From the NCBI GenBank assembly GCA_039583695.1, contig JAVKSL010000015.1, positions 1-43,190 on the forward strand: 43,190 nt of DNA. Reading direction: 5' to 3'. Every line of letters begins with the position of its first letter. The first letter of the stretch is position 1. Below the pieces are notes generated by a model. That model worked only from the letters and a program-made list of their open reading frames with translations, had not been told where the DNA came from and made no database searches. The position numbers and the translations under genes are program-made. The DNA is from JAVKSL01 sp039583695. Lineage in GTDB: Bacteria; Actinomycetota; Acidimicrobiia; Acidimicrobiales; JAJPHD01. Of the stretch, positions 32,944 through 43,103 are shown piece by piece.

Positions 32944-33960
32944 TCAGGCTCCCGTGCTCGATTGCAGGGTCTGTGCGCCCTCGGGGCCGATCGCCGAGCC
33001 CTCGCCTGGGCCGATCGCCGAGCCCTCGCCTGGGCCGATCGCCGAGCCCTCGCCTGGGCCACCCCCTCGGAACTCGACGCTGTCCCTGGTCAGCTCCATG
33101 AAGGCCTCCTCCAGCGAAGCCGCCTGCGGCGACAGCTCGTGCAGCACGATCCCCTCCCGGGCGGCCAGCTCACCGAGCGCGGCGATCTCGATACCTGTCA
33201 CGGCCAGCGAACCGTCGGCCTCCACCTCGGCGGAGGCATTGCCCCGCCCGAGCAGGTCCCTGAGTCGCTCGGCGTCCGGCGTGCGAACCCGCGTGTATCC
33301 CCCCGAGCTGCGCCTGACGAAGTCGGCCACCGTCGTATCCGCGATCAGCTGACCGCGGCCGATCACTATGAGCTGCTCAGCCGTGATGGCCATCTCGCTC
33401 ATCACATGGCTGGACACGAACACCGTCCGCCCCTCAGCGGCAAGGGCCTGAAGCAGCTGGCGGATCCAGCGGATCCCCTCCGGGTCCAGGCCGTTGCCCG
33501 GCTCGTCGAACAACAGTGTCGGCGGGTCCCCGAGCAGGGCAGTGGCGATCCCGAGGCGCTGGCCCATGCCCATCGAGAAGCCACCGGCCCGCCGCTTGCA
33601 CACCTCGCTCAGCCCGACCAGATCGAGGACCTCAGCCACCCTGGCCGGCCTGATGCCGTTGGTCTGGGCCAGGCACAGCAAATGGTTGTACGCACTGCGC
33701 CCGCCGTGGATCGCCCGGGCCTCCAGGAGGGCGCCCACCTCGAACATCGGCCGTCCCAGCTGGGAATAGGCCTTGCCATTGACCGTCGCGCTCCCGTTAT
33801 CGGGCGCGTCGAGACCCATGATCATGCGCATGGTGGTGGACTTGCCGGCCCCGTTCGGCCCGAGAAATCCAGTCACGGTGCCGGGTCGTACCTCGAAGCT
33901 GAGGTCGTCGACCGCCAGGGTCTTCCCGTACCGCTTGGTGAGGTGCTGTGCCTCGATCAT
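32944..33960 (-). CDS. ABC transporter ATP-binding protein
   Basis: A 338-residue ATPase of the drug/lipid exporter type. Walker A FLGPNGAGKSTTMRMIMGLD (about residues 33-52), Q-loop region FEVGALLEARAIHGGRSAYN, signature GGFSMGMGQRLGIATALLGD (an unusual FSMGMGQR form common in this subfamily), Walker B LLFDEPGNGLDPEGIRWIRQ and switch VFVSSHVMSEM. The C-terminal regulatory part ends in three tandem GPGEGSAI repeats encoded by a 24-base DNA repeat. AAAGGA precedes ATG 33960. Works with the downstream permease (32118-32939). Confidence 0.93.
   Translation of the reverse strand: MIEAQHLTKRYGKTLAVDDLSFEVRPGTVTGFLGPNGAGKSTTMRMIMGLDAPDNGSATVNGKAYSQLGRPMFEVGALLEARAIHGGRSAYNHLLCLAQTNGIRPARVAEVLDLVGLSEVCKRRAGGFSMGMGQRLGIATALLGDPPTLLFDEPGNGLDPEGIRWIRQLLQALAAEGRTVFVSSHVMSEMAITAEQLIVIGRGQLIADTTVADFVRRSSGGYTRVRTPDAERLRDLLGRGNASAEVEADGSLAVTGIEIAALGELAAREGIVLHELSPQAASLEEAFMELTRDSVEFRGGGPGEGSAIGPGEGSAIGPGEGSAIGPEGAQTLQSSTGA
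32984..33055. repeat. 24-base tandem repeat, three copies
   Basis: Three perfect copies of a 24-base unit (32984-33007, 33008-33031, 33032-33055) that begins GGGCCGATCGCC and ends GAGCCCTCGCCT on the plus strand, coding for GPGEGSAI three times at the C-terminus of the ABC ATPase. In frame and multiple of three, so copy number can vary without breaking the gene. Confidence 0.92.
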
Positions 33961-34054
33961 CACATTCCTTTCGTGGGCACCCGCCGCAGTGCGCACCCAC
34001 CAGACCTTCTCGGCTCACCAAAGCTATCACACCGCGCTTGTGGGCCTGCCCAGC

Positions 34055-35569
34055 TCAAAAGTCCAGCGCCGACAGCTCCGGCACCGTGCGCTCCGCCCTG
34101 GCGCGGGCCTCCAACCAGCGGCCCCGGTTTACCCGCCGCGACGGCTCCACCACGACTCGGGGCACCCAGCGAGAGGCAATCTCTGCCTCGTCGGCCCAGG
34201 TCCCAAGGGCCATCCCCGCCAGGTAAGCAGCACCGAGGGTGGTCGCCTCGACCACAGGGGCCACCTCCACCGGCCGCCCGATCGCGTCCGCCAACAACTG
34301 CACGAAGGTGCCATTTGCGCTCATACCACCATCTACCCGCAGCGTCTCGATGCGCTTGCCAGAGTCGGCCTCGGCCGCCTCGACCAGATCTGCCCCCCGG
34401 TGGGCGACGCCCTCCAGGACCGCCCGAGCCACCTCGGCCCGCCCGGTCCCCTGGGTGATCCCGAGCAGGGTCCCCCGTGCCCCGAAGTCCCACACCGGAG
34501 CCCCCAGACCGAACAGGGCCGGCACGAACCAAACGTCTCCTGTATCATGACATGAGCCGGCGAGGGCATCAGACTCGCCAGCCGAGCCGATGATCCCGAG
34601 GTCGGACACCAGCCAGTCCACCGCGGCCCCCGCCGAAAGCATCACCGCCTCGACTCCCCAGCTCACCTGGCCTCCCCGTTGCCACGCCACCACCGGGAAG
34701 GTGCCCGCGGGACCCCTGGTCTCGAAGGTCGGCCGGACGGGTCCGACGCAACAGTCCAGCATCCCTCCAGTCCCAAATGTGGCCTTCGCCAGTCCGGGAC
34801 GGGTGCAGCCCTGTCCCACCAATGACGCCTGCTGGTCGCCGGCGATCCCGGCGATCGGCGGCGCCCCGGGCAGGGCGGACGCGGGACCGAGCACCCCCGA
34901 GGAGTCCACGATGGTGGGCATCACCCCGGCCGGGATGCGCAGAGCCTCCAACAGGCGTCCCGACCAGCGGATCGGACCGCCGTCGGTCTCCACCAGCCCG
35001 GTGACCCCGGCGTTGGTCGAGTCGGTGACATGCAGCGAGCCGCCGGACAGCGTCCAGGCCAGCCAGGTGTCCACGGTGCCAAAGCACAGGTCCCGGCTGC
35101 GGCCAGGGTCCGCCATGTCCAGCAGCGCAGCCAGCTTGGTGGCCGAGGCATTCGGCGGCACCCTCACGCCCTGGGACGCCAGCGCCAGGCACATCCCGAC
35201 CGTGCGCAGGTCTTGCCACCCGATCCCCGGCCCGACCGGCTCCCCGCTCACCCGATCCCACACGATCGTGGTCGCCCGCTGGTTGGCGATGCCGACCCCC
35301 TCGACCGGCCCCCCGGCTTCCAGGGCCGCCCGAGCCACCGAGAGGGCGACCGCCGCGAGCCGCCGGGCGTCCAGCTCGACGAACCCCTGCATCGGTGAGA
35401 CCGGCCGAACCGCTTCGTGCACCACCGCCGCGACGGCCCCATCGGACCCCACGACGGCGGCCCGTATCCCGCTCGTGCCCGCGTCCACCACCAGGATGCC
35501 CCTCTTCTTAGGAATATTGCTCAGTGCTCCTCCAGACTCGTGCCCACTAGGGAGATTTGCTCCCCCCAA
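34055..35569 (-). CDS. glpK: FGGY-family glycerol kinase-like protein
   Basis: A carbohydrate kinase of the FGGY family, up to 504 residues. The phosphate-1 motif is GILVVDAGTSGIRAAVV, followed by GVGIANQRATTIVWDRVSGE (glycerol-kinase-like NQRxT), AGIAGDQQASLVGQG (catalytic Asp), FGTGGMLDCCVG and the adenosine motif ETLRVDGGMSANGTFVQLLA. Probably phosphorylates glycerol to glycerol 3-phosphate, in keeping with glpD and the DHAP-synthase-like gene upstream. The start is uncertain: TTG 35569 is the usual codon choice, but a GGAGGAG site sits just before a CTG at 35524 that overlaps the upstream stop (CTGA), and homology begins only with IPKKRGILVVDAG. Confidence 0.85.
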   Translation of the reverse strand: MGGANLPSGHESGGALSNIPKKRGILVVDAGTSGIRAAVVGSDGAVAAVVHEAVRPVSPMQGFVELDARRLAAVALSVARAALEAGGPVEGVGIANQRATTIVWDRVSGEPVGPGIGWQDLRTVGMCLALASQGVRVPPNASATKLAALLDMADPGRSRDLCFGTVDTWLAWTLSGGSLHVTDSTNAGVTGLVETDGGPIRWSGRLLEALRIPAGVMPTIVDSSGVLGPASALPGAPPIAGIAGDQQASLVGQGCTRPGLAKATFGTGGMLDCCVGPVRPTFETRGPAGTFPVVAWQRGGQVSWGVEAVMLSAGAAVDWLVSDLGIIGSAGESDALAGSCHDTGDVWFVPALFGLGAPVWDFGARGTLLGITQGTGRAEVARAVLEGVAHRGADLVEAAEADSGKRIETLRVDGGMSANGTFVQLLADAIGRPVEVAPVVEATTLGAAYLAGMALGTWADEAEIASRWVPRVVVEPSRRVNRGRWLEARARAERTVPELSALDF

Positions 35570-37032
35570 GGCGACCCCAACCCCAGCTTGCCCGGGTTCA
35601 GGATGCCGTTGGGGTCGAGAGCAGCCTTAAGTGATTCGAGAACGCCGAATCCGGTGCCCAGCTCGGCGCGAAGCCACCGAGCCCGGTTGAGCCCGATGCC
35701 ATGGTGGTGGCTGATGGTGCCCCCTGCTTCGAGCGTGGCCGTCATCAAGGCCTCCCAGGCCTTGGCGTAATATCCCTCTGGATCGTCGGGTTGCCCGGCG
35801 AAGGTGAAGTACAGGCAGGCGCCGTCAGGGTAAGCGTGGGACTGATGTGCCGAGGCCAGGATCGTCCCGGTTGTCGCGTGCAGGGCGGCCAGGCCGGCGC
35901 GGTAAAGGGCTGCCAGGGCCGACCAGCGCGCAGCCACCTCGATGGTGTCCACCACCAGGCCTGCGGCACACAGCTCTGCCAGTGAGGGGACTTCGTTGCG
36001 GTTCGCCAGCCAGTGGGCCACCAGGCCTGGCTCGGCGGGCTGGGCTCCGGCGGCTCGGCACTCGTGCTCCAGCACCGCCATGGCGACGCGCACGATCTCC
36101 TCGTCCCCTTCGTCCAGCGCGATGAGCGTTGGTTGCTTCGCCGTGCCGAGGGAGCGCACCGACTCTTCGGGGTCGTAGAGGCGCAGCACCGCGGGGGTGG
36201 CACCCCGTCGCAGGGTCCTACGGCACGCCTCCAGGCCGGCATCGAAAGAGCCAAAGCTGTACGCGGCCCTCTGCTCGCTCGGCGGAGCCTGGTGGGCCCG
36301 CAGGAGGACCCGGGTGATGACGCCCAGGGTCCCCTCGCTTCCGAGCAGGCACCGGGTCAGGTCGGGGCCGGTGGCGGACCGGGGTGCTCGCCCGCCTGTG
36401 CGGACCACCCGGCCGTCGGCCAGCACCACCTCCAGTCCGGCGACGATGTCCTCGATCTTGCCGTATCGAGTCGAGTACTGGCCGGCCGAGCGACACGCCA
36501 CCCAACCCCCCACCGTGGACAACGTCATCGACTGGGGCCAGTGGCCGATGGTGAGCCCGTGGTCGCCTTGCAGCGGCCCCTCGAGGTCCAAGCCGCTGGT
36601 CCCGGCCCGCACGTCCACCAACAGGTCCGTGTCGTCGACGTCGACGATCCCGGTGAGCCCGCAAAGGTCCAGCGCCACACCCCCGAACAGCGGTATCGAC
36701 CCGCCGCAGACCCCGCTGCGCCCGGCCATCGGGGTGACCGGAACCTGGGCCTGATTGCACAGGTCCAGCACCCCGGCGACCTGTCCGGTATCGGTGGGTC
36801 TGGCGACCACGGCGGGGATCGCGGGCACCTGACCGCGCAGAGCCCAGTGCACCGCGATCGGCCACCAGTCCCGCCCGGCCTCCGCCCGGTGGTCTAAGTC
36901 AGTCTCGACGGTGGCACAGGCGTTGCGCAGGGCCCGCAGGAGCGTGTCGCCGACCTCGATGGATGGACCGACAAGCCTTTGAGTGGCCGGCCTGCTTGGC
37001 AGGGCGGCCGCCGGGGTGGGCGAAAAGGTCAC
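35521..37032 (-). CDS. FAD-linked alkyl-DHAP-synthase-like oxidase
   Basis: A 503-residue flavoprotein with a PCMH-type FAD-binding domain (about 70-250: VVARPTDTGQVAGVLDLCNQ, VTPMAGRSGVCGGSIPLFGG, LTIGHWPQSMTLSTVGGWVA and GKIEDIVAGLEVVLADGRVV) and a C-terminal substrate domain. TISHHHGIGLNRARWL (His442-444) is the hallmark of alkylglycerone-phosphate synthase, which swaps the acyl chain of acyl-DHAP for a fatty alcohol and makes ether lipids; it differs from glycolate and lactate oxidases. The end DPNGILNPGKLGL is typical of the superfamily. Two operator-like repeats lie just upstream. Its stop overlaps the presumed start of the kinase gene. The ether-lipid role is inference from motif and DHAP-linked neighbours. 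Confidence 0.82.
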   Translation of the reverse strand: MTFSPTPAAALPSRPATQRLVGPSIEVGDTLLRALRNACATVETDLDHRAEAGRDWWPIAVHWALRGQVPAIPAVVARPTDTGQVAGVLDLCNQAQVPVTPMAGRSGVCGGSIPLFGGVALDLCGLTGIVDVDDTDLLVDVRAGTSGLDLEGPLQGDHGLTIGHWPQSMTLSTVGGWVACRSAGQYSTRYGKIEDIVAGLEVVLADGRVVRTGGRAPRSATGPDLTRCLLGSEGTLGVITRVLLRAHQAPPSEQRAAYSFGSFDAGLEACRRTLRRGATPAVLRLYDPEESVRSLGTAKQPTLIALDEGDEEIVRVAMAVLEHECRAAGAQPAEPGLVAHWLANRNEVPSLAELCAAGLVVDTIEVAARWSALAALYRAGLAALHATTGTILASAHQSHAYPDGACLYFTFAGQPDDPEGYYAKAWEALMTATLEAGGTISHHHGIGLNRARWLRAELGTGFGVLESLKAALDPNGILNPGKLGLGSPWGEQISLVGTSLEEH

Positions 37033-37053
37033 GTCTGGCCAGCTTGTATCAAG

Positions 37054-37169
37054 TTATCGTCGAAATACAACGATAACCCTTCCCAGAAGGGACTCCGAAG
37101 CGAGTGCGCGGCCAAACTGGGTACGGGGTAGCCCTATCGTTGCTAATACAACGATAACCCTTCCCAGAA
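37054..37169 (-). promoter_or_regulatory. Duplicated operator-like palindromes upstream of flavoprotein gene
   Basis: A 25-base segment beginning AATACAACGATAACCC is repeated exactly at 37064-37088 and 37145-37169, 81 bases apart. In each copy the CAACGATAA is the right half of an inverted repeat: TTATCGTCG-N5-CAACGATAA (37054-37076) and CTATCGTTG-N6-CAACGATAA (37134-37157). The whole lies in the 143-base gap between glpD and the flavoprotein gene. Most likely two binding sites for one regulator of the glycerol genes. Confidence 0.65.
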
Positions 37170-37175
37170 TGAGCG

Positions 37176-39302
<2,127 letters not shown>

Positions 39303-39324
39303 ACCGAACGCTAATCTTAGGGGC

Positions 39325-40311
39325 GTGCGCCAGAGGGAGGGCCTGGCCAAGCGGCTGGGACTGATGACTCTCGCCTGGGTCACGGTTGCCGCCTACGGTG
39401 TTATCGGATACAGCGTACTGGGCTTCAGCCTTCCCAGCGCCTTCTACACCACCGTGCTGGCTATGGTCGACAACGGGGCCCCCAGCGCAGCGAGCCTTTC
39501 AGTGACCGGCAAGGCGTTTACCATGTCGGTGGTAATCCTGGGTGTGGCCGTGTTCTTGGTATTGGTCGGCCAGGTTGGCGCGGTGGTGGTCGAGGGAGCC
39601 CTGAGGGCCGGATCGAGGGGGAGACGGATGCAAAGACGCGTGGAGCACCTGGCGGACCACTACATCCTTTGCGCTTATGGTCGGGTGGGTCGCACCGTGG
39701 CCCGCGAGCTCGAGGCCGAGGGGGCACCGTTTGTGGTCATCGAGCCGAGAAGGGAGCTGGAGGCGGACCTGCAGCGTGACGGGGTTGTCTACCTGATAGG
39801 GAGCCCCTCCTCGGAGGAGATGCTGAAGGCTGCCGGTATCGACCGAGCCCGTGGCGTGGTGTGCACGGTCGACTCAGACGCTGAGAATGTCTACATCACC
39901 TTGATGGCCCGCTCGCTGAATGCCAGCGCCGCAATCGTGTCTCGCGCGGCTCAACCGGAGTCTGCCGACCGTCTCCGTCGTGCCGGCGCCACCCGCGTCG
40001 TGTCGCCGTACACCACCAGTGGGAGGCGCATGGCGCTGCTGGCGCTGCGGCCGAGCGTGGTCGACTTCTTCGAGATCGCCGGCCGGGGCAGCGCCGAGGT
40101 CCGGCTGGAGGAGCTGGTGATCAGGGAGGGCTCGGAGCTGATAGGACGGAGCCTGTCGAACGCGTGCGGGGCAGCGGTGCCGTTGCTGGTCCGGCGCGCT
40201 GGCGGAGAGCTGCTGGCCAATCCAGCAGGAACCGTCTCTCTCCAGGCGGGCGACACGGTGGTCATATTCGGCGACCCCCCCTCCCTTCGCCCCATCGAAC
40301 AGGAGCACTGA
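39325..40311 (+). CDS. K+-channel-like protein with RCK (TrkA-N) domain, no canonical filter
   Basis: A 328-residue membrane protein: hydrophobic helix 1 (about residues 12-34), a pore-like loop, helix 2 (about 62-90), then a cytoplasmic RCK/TrkA-N domain (DHYILCAYGRVGRTVARELE, VYLIGSPSSEEMLKAAGIDR, VCTVDSDAENVYITLMARSL) and a TrkA-C domain (ELVIREGSELIGRSLSNACG to the end). This is the architecture of Kch/MthK-type channels. The pore loop reads FYTTVLAMVDNGAPSAASLS and lacks TVGYG, so K+ selectivity is doubtful. The RCK nucleotide motif is GRVG in place of GxGxxG. GTG 39325 chosen from the 22-base spacing to the divergent glpD start. Confidence 0.82.
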   Translation: MRQREGLAKRLGLMTLAWVTVAAYGVIGYSVLGFSLPSAFYTTVLAMVDNGAPSAASLSVTGKAFTMSVVILGVAVFLVLVGQVGAVVVEGALRAGSRGRRMQRRVEHLADHYILCAYGRVGRTVARELEAEGAPFVVIEPRRELEADLQRDGVVYLIGSPSSEEMLKAAGIDRARGVVCTVDSDAENVYITLMARSLNASAAIVSRAAQPESADRLRRAGATRVVSPYTTSGRRMALLALRPSVVDFFEIAGRGSAEVRLEELVIREGSELIGRSLSNACGAAVPLLVRRAGGELLANPAGTVSLQAGDTVVIFGDPPSLRPIEQEH

Positions 40312-40368
40312 GGTTCTGACGCGTAGCGAGCGCAAGCCCTAGTGGGCGCTGTCCTGTAGCTTCGCCGT

Positions 40369-41502
40369 ATGGATTTTTCCCTACCTTCTGAGCTCATCGA
40401 GTTTCAGGAGCTGATTCGCCAGGTGGCGACCGACCAGATTGCGCCGCGGGCCGCCGAGGTCGACGAGACCGGCGAGTACCCGCAGGACTTTTTCGAGGTG
40501 TTCCGGGATGTGGGCCTGCTGGGGCTGTGCATCCCCGCCGAACATGGCGGGTCGGGTGCCGGGCTCCTGGGTCTTGCCCTGGCGCTCGAGGAGCTGTCCA
40601 AGGTGTCCGTCGCCGCCGCCGTCATCCTGGAGCTGCCCCGCACTTCCGCCGGGGCCCTGATCTTGGCCGCGGGGGCATCCGAGCTGCGGGAGCGCTACCT
40701 GCCTGGGATGGCAGACGGAAGCCAGCGGGCGGCGGTCGCCCTGGCCGAGGTGGGCGGCAGCGACGTGCTGGGGATCACCACAGCGGCCCGGCGAGACTCG
40801 GGGACCTGGGTGCTGAGCGGGACCAAGTGCTCAGTTCTCGGAGCGGCCCAGGCGGACTGGCTCGTGGTCTTTGCCAAGACAGACGAGCCCGAGAGCCGGG
40901 CGCGAGGCTCGGTGAGCGCATTTGTGGTGGACGCAGGGTTGAAGGGGGTTTCGCTGGGCCGGCCCGCGAGCCGCGACGGCGTGCGGGGCATCGACGCCGT
41001 AGAGGTGATGTTGGACGGCGTGCGGGTCGCTCCCGAGTGCGTGATCGGGGCGGTCGGAGGGGGCCTGCGCCTGGCGACGCTGGTTGCCAACGTCGGAGGG
41101 CCCCTGGCTGCCGCCCGCGCGGTGGGCCTCGCCCAGGGCGCGCTGATGCTGGCTGTGGAGACGGTTGGCGCCATGGTCCCGGACGGGCTCCGGCGGGAGG
41201 TCGCCATGCTGGCCGCGGACGTGGAGGCGGTACGGCTCCTGGCGCTGCGGGCCGCATGGATGATCGACGTGGGCCAGAGCGACAGGCAATGGAGCGCGCA
41301 CCTGGCCCTGGCCAACTGCCACGCCGCGGAGGTGGCGGTGAGGGCGACCGACCTGGCCGTCGCGGTGGGAGCGGTGGGGCCGGTCGAGCGGTGGTCCCGA
41401 GACGCCCGCCAGCTCCTCCAGGACCAGGGTGAGTGTCTTGGTGACATCGCGGAGGGCGTGCTTGCGCACGAGCTTTGGTGGGGTGGTCTAGAGCTTGACT
41501 GA
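40369..41502 (+). CDS. Acyl-CoA dehydrogenase-like protein
   Basis: A 377-residue flavoprotein of the acyl-CoA dehydrogenase superfamily. The N-terminal helices (MDFSLPSELIEFQELIRQVA, GLLGLCIPAEHGGSGAGLLG), the beta domain (AVALAEVGGSDVLGITTAAR, WVLSGTKCSVLGAAQADWLV) and the C-terminal helical bundle are all present. The final region reads VGPVERWSRDARQLLQDQGE; the YEGT-like stretch carrying the usual catalytic Glu is not seen, so the activity may be non-standard or the protein may need a partner subunit, as in heteromeric actinobacterial FadE pairs. The stop overlaps the trpD start. Confidence 0.85.
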   Translation: MDFSLPSELIEFQELIRQVATDQIAPRAAEVDETGEYPQDFFEVFRDVGLLGLCIPAEHGGSGAGLLGLALALEELSKVSVAAAVILELPRTSAGALILAAGASELRERYLPGMADGSQRAAVALAEVGGSDVLGITTAARRDSGTWVLSGTKCSVLGAAQADWLVVFAKTDEPESRARGSVSAFVVDAGLKGVSLGRPASRDGVRGIDAVEVMLDGVRVAPECVIGAVGGGLRLATLVANVGGPLAAARAVGLAQGALMLAVETVGAMVPDGLRREVAMLAADVEAVRLLALRAAWMIDVGQSDRQWSAHLALANCHAAEVAVRATDLAVAVGAVGPVERWSRDARQLLQDQGECLGDIAEGVLAHELWWGGLELD

Positions 41503-42550
41503 GCTCTCCGATCTGGGGGGATGGCCATGGCTGCTGGGCCGTCTGATGGCTGGAGAGACCTTGTCGGCCGGCGAGGCGGGCGCGGCTCTCGGCGACATCC
41601 TGGCGGGCGACGCGGGAGCGGCTCAGGTTGCTGCCTTTGTCACCGCCCTGCGATTGCGTGGCGAGACGGTCGAGGAGATGACTGGCCTGGTGAGGCGCAT
41701 GGCCGCCGCCGGGGAGACGGTCCCGGTCGCTGCGGGCTTGATCGACCGGCTCGTGGATACCTGTGGCACCGGGGGGGACCGGCGGCACTCGATCAACGTC
41801 TCGACCATTGCGGCTTTGGTGGTGGCCGGGGCGGGGGTGCCGGTCTGCAAGCATGGCGGTCGTGCGGCCTCGTCGGCTGCCGGCTCGGCCGACGTGTTGG
41901 AGTCCCTGGGGGTGGTGATCGACCTTGGACCGGCCGGGGTGGCCCGGTGTGTGGAGGAGGCAGGGATGGGTTTCGCCTTCGCACCCCGCTTCCACCCCGC
42001 GATGCGCCACGTGGTCCCGGTGAGGCGCGAGCTGGGAGTGGCGACGGTGTTCAACTTTCTGGGACCCCTCGCCAATCCGTCTCGCCTCCGACGTCAGGTG
42101 GTGGGGGTGGCCGACCCGGCAATGGCGGCCAAGATGGCTGGTGTGCTGGCGGCCAACGGGGCCCTGTCGGCGATGGTCGTGTGGGGCCACGAGGGGCTCG
42201 ACGAGCTATCCACCGTCGGGGTGTCAAGCGGGCTGGCTCTCGGGCCGGACGGGGAGATCCGGCCATTCGAGGTGGACCCCGGGTCACTCGGCTTGGCTCG
42301 GGCCTGCCTGGGTGACCTGGTGGGCGGGGACCCGGCCTCGAATGCCGAAGTGGTGCGCCGGGTGCTAGACGGCCAGCGAGGATCCCACCGGGACATCGTG
42401 GCGCTGAACGCGGCGGCGGGCCTGGTGGTGGCGGGGGTAGCTGGGGACCTGGCCGAGGGGCTGGAGCGGGCTCTTGGGGCGATAGACGAAGGCGCGGCGG
42501 CGGCGGTGCTGGAGCGGCTGGTGCGGGTTTCGGCCGCAGCGGCGGCCTAG
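41495..42550 (+). CDS. trpD: Anthranilate phosphoribosyltransferase
   Basis: A 351-residue enzyme of tryptophan synthesis that joins anthranilate and PRPP. Motifs: LVDTCGTGGDRRHSINVSTI (the PRPP-binding GTGGD and NxST), VCKHGGRAASSAAGSADVLE (family KHGNRAxSSxxGSADVLE, here with Gly for Asn), FAPRFHPAMRHVVPVRRELG and TVFNFLGPLANPSRLRRQVV. The GHEGLDELSTVGVSSGLAL segment (family GxDGLDE) closes the active site. TTG 41495 overlaps the end of the acyl-CoA dehydrogenase gene; the gene ends in TAG, which shows TAG is a normal stop in this genome. Confidence 0.93.
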   Translation: MTELSDLGGWPWLLGRLMAGETLSAGEAGAALGDILAGDAGAAQVAAFVTALRLRGETVEEMTGLVRRMAAAGETVPVAAGLIDRLVDTCGTGGDRRHSINVSTIAALVVAGAGVPVCKHGGRAASSAAGSADVLESLGVVIDLGPAGVARCVEEAGMGFAFAPRFHPAMRHVVPVRRELGVATVFNFLGPLANPSRLRRQVVGVADPAMAAKMAGVLAANGALSAMVVWGHEGLDELSTVGVSSGLALGPDGEIRPFEVDPGSLGLARACLGDLVGGDPASNAEVVRRVLDGQRGSHRDIVALNAAAGLVVAGVAGDLAEGLERALGAIDEGAAAAVLERLVRVSAAAAA

Positions 42551-42768
42551 CCGGGGGCGGCCTCCAGCACGGCGCTGAGCCAGTTCACCCTCTCCTTGGC
42601 TGCGCCCAGTGCCTTGGCGGCTGTCAAGAGACAGAGATCCGCGAATCCCCCGATCGGTGTCCAGGGACCCGTGTCCCGCTTGAGCTGGGCGAAACCGAAG
42701 GTCTTGTCGGGTCTGGAGAAGATGTCGACGCACCGATCACCCTCGGCGCTGCCGTGGGTGGCGAGCAC
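42547..42768 (-). CDS. Small unknown protein
   Basis: A 73-residue or slightly longer protein with regular composition: GDRCVDIFSRPDKTFGFAQL then KRDTGPWTPIGGFADLCLLT and AAKALGAAKERVNWL. It resembles short actinobacterial proteins that end in an Ala-rich helix and a Trp, but I know no function. GTG 42768 is the nominal start; the frame stays open upstream to 42804 with conserved-looking YPWWKVLATHG, so translation may begin earlier at a non-ATG codon. It ends four bases inside trpD on the other strand. Confidence 0.6.
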   Translation of the reverse strand: MLATHGSAEGDRCVDIFSRPDKTFGFAQLKRDTGPWTPIGGFADLCLLTAAKALGAAKERVNWLSAVLEAAPG

Positions 42769-42821
42769 CTTCCACCAAGGGTACAGCCGGGACGAGGTCA
42801 GGCCCTAAGTCTATTCGACGC

Positions 42822-43103
42822 TCAGGCCTGGCCGAGGTCCCACATGGCCTCCAGGTCGTGGCGGCTGTAGGCCTGGAAAGCGATGAGGGTCGAGGTTGCC
42901 AGGATCCCGGGCAGCGCTGCCATTCGCCTGGTCACCACCTCGGCCAGCTCCTCGTGGTGGCGCACCCGGATCACTGCCACCAGGTCCGCAGTCTCACCTG
43001 CTACCGAGTAGACCTCGGCGACGCCTTCGACATCCGCCAGCTCGGCTGCCAGGGTGGCGATGCGAGACGGCTCGGCGTCGATGAGCACGAAGGCGTGGAT
43101 CAT
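42822..43103 (-). CDS. Stand-alone Lrp/AsnC ligand-binding (RAM) domain protein
   Basis: A 93-residue protein containing only the AsnC/Lrp C-terminal effector domain: MIHAFVLIDAEPSRIATLAA, LADVEGVAEVYSVAGETADL, VAVIRVRHHEELAEVVTRRM and ALPGILATSTLIAFQAYSRH, a ferredoxin-like beta-alpha-beta-beta-alpha-beta fold that oligomerises and binds amino acids. No helix-turn-helix is present. Such proteins can act as amino-acid sensors; here beside trpD, which may hint at amino-acid metabolism but the strand is opposite. Confidence 0.88.
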   Translation of the reverse strand: MIHAFVLIDAEPSRIATLAAELADVEGVAEVYSVAGETADLVAVIRVRHHEELAEVVTRRMAALPGILATSTLIAFQAYSRHDLEAMWDLGQA

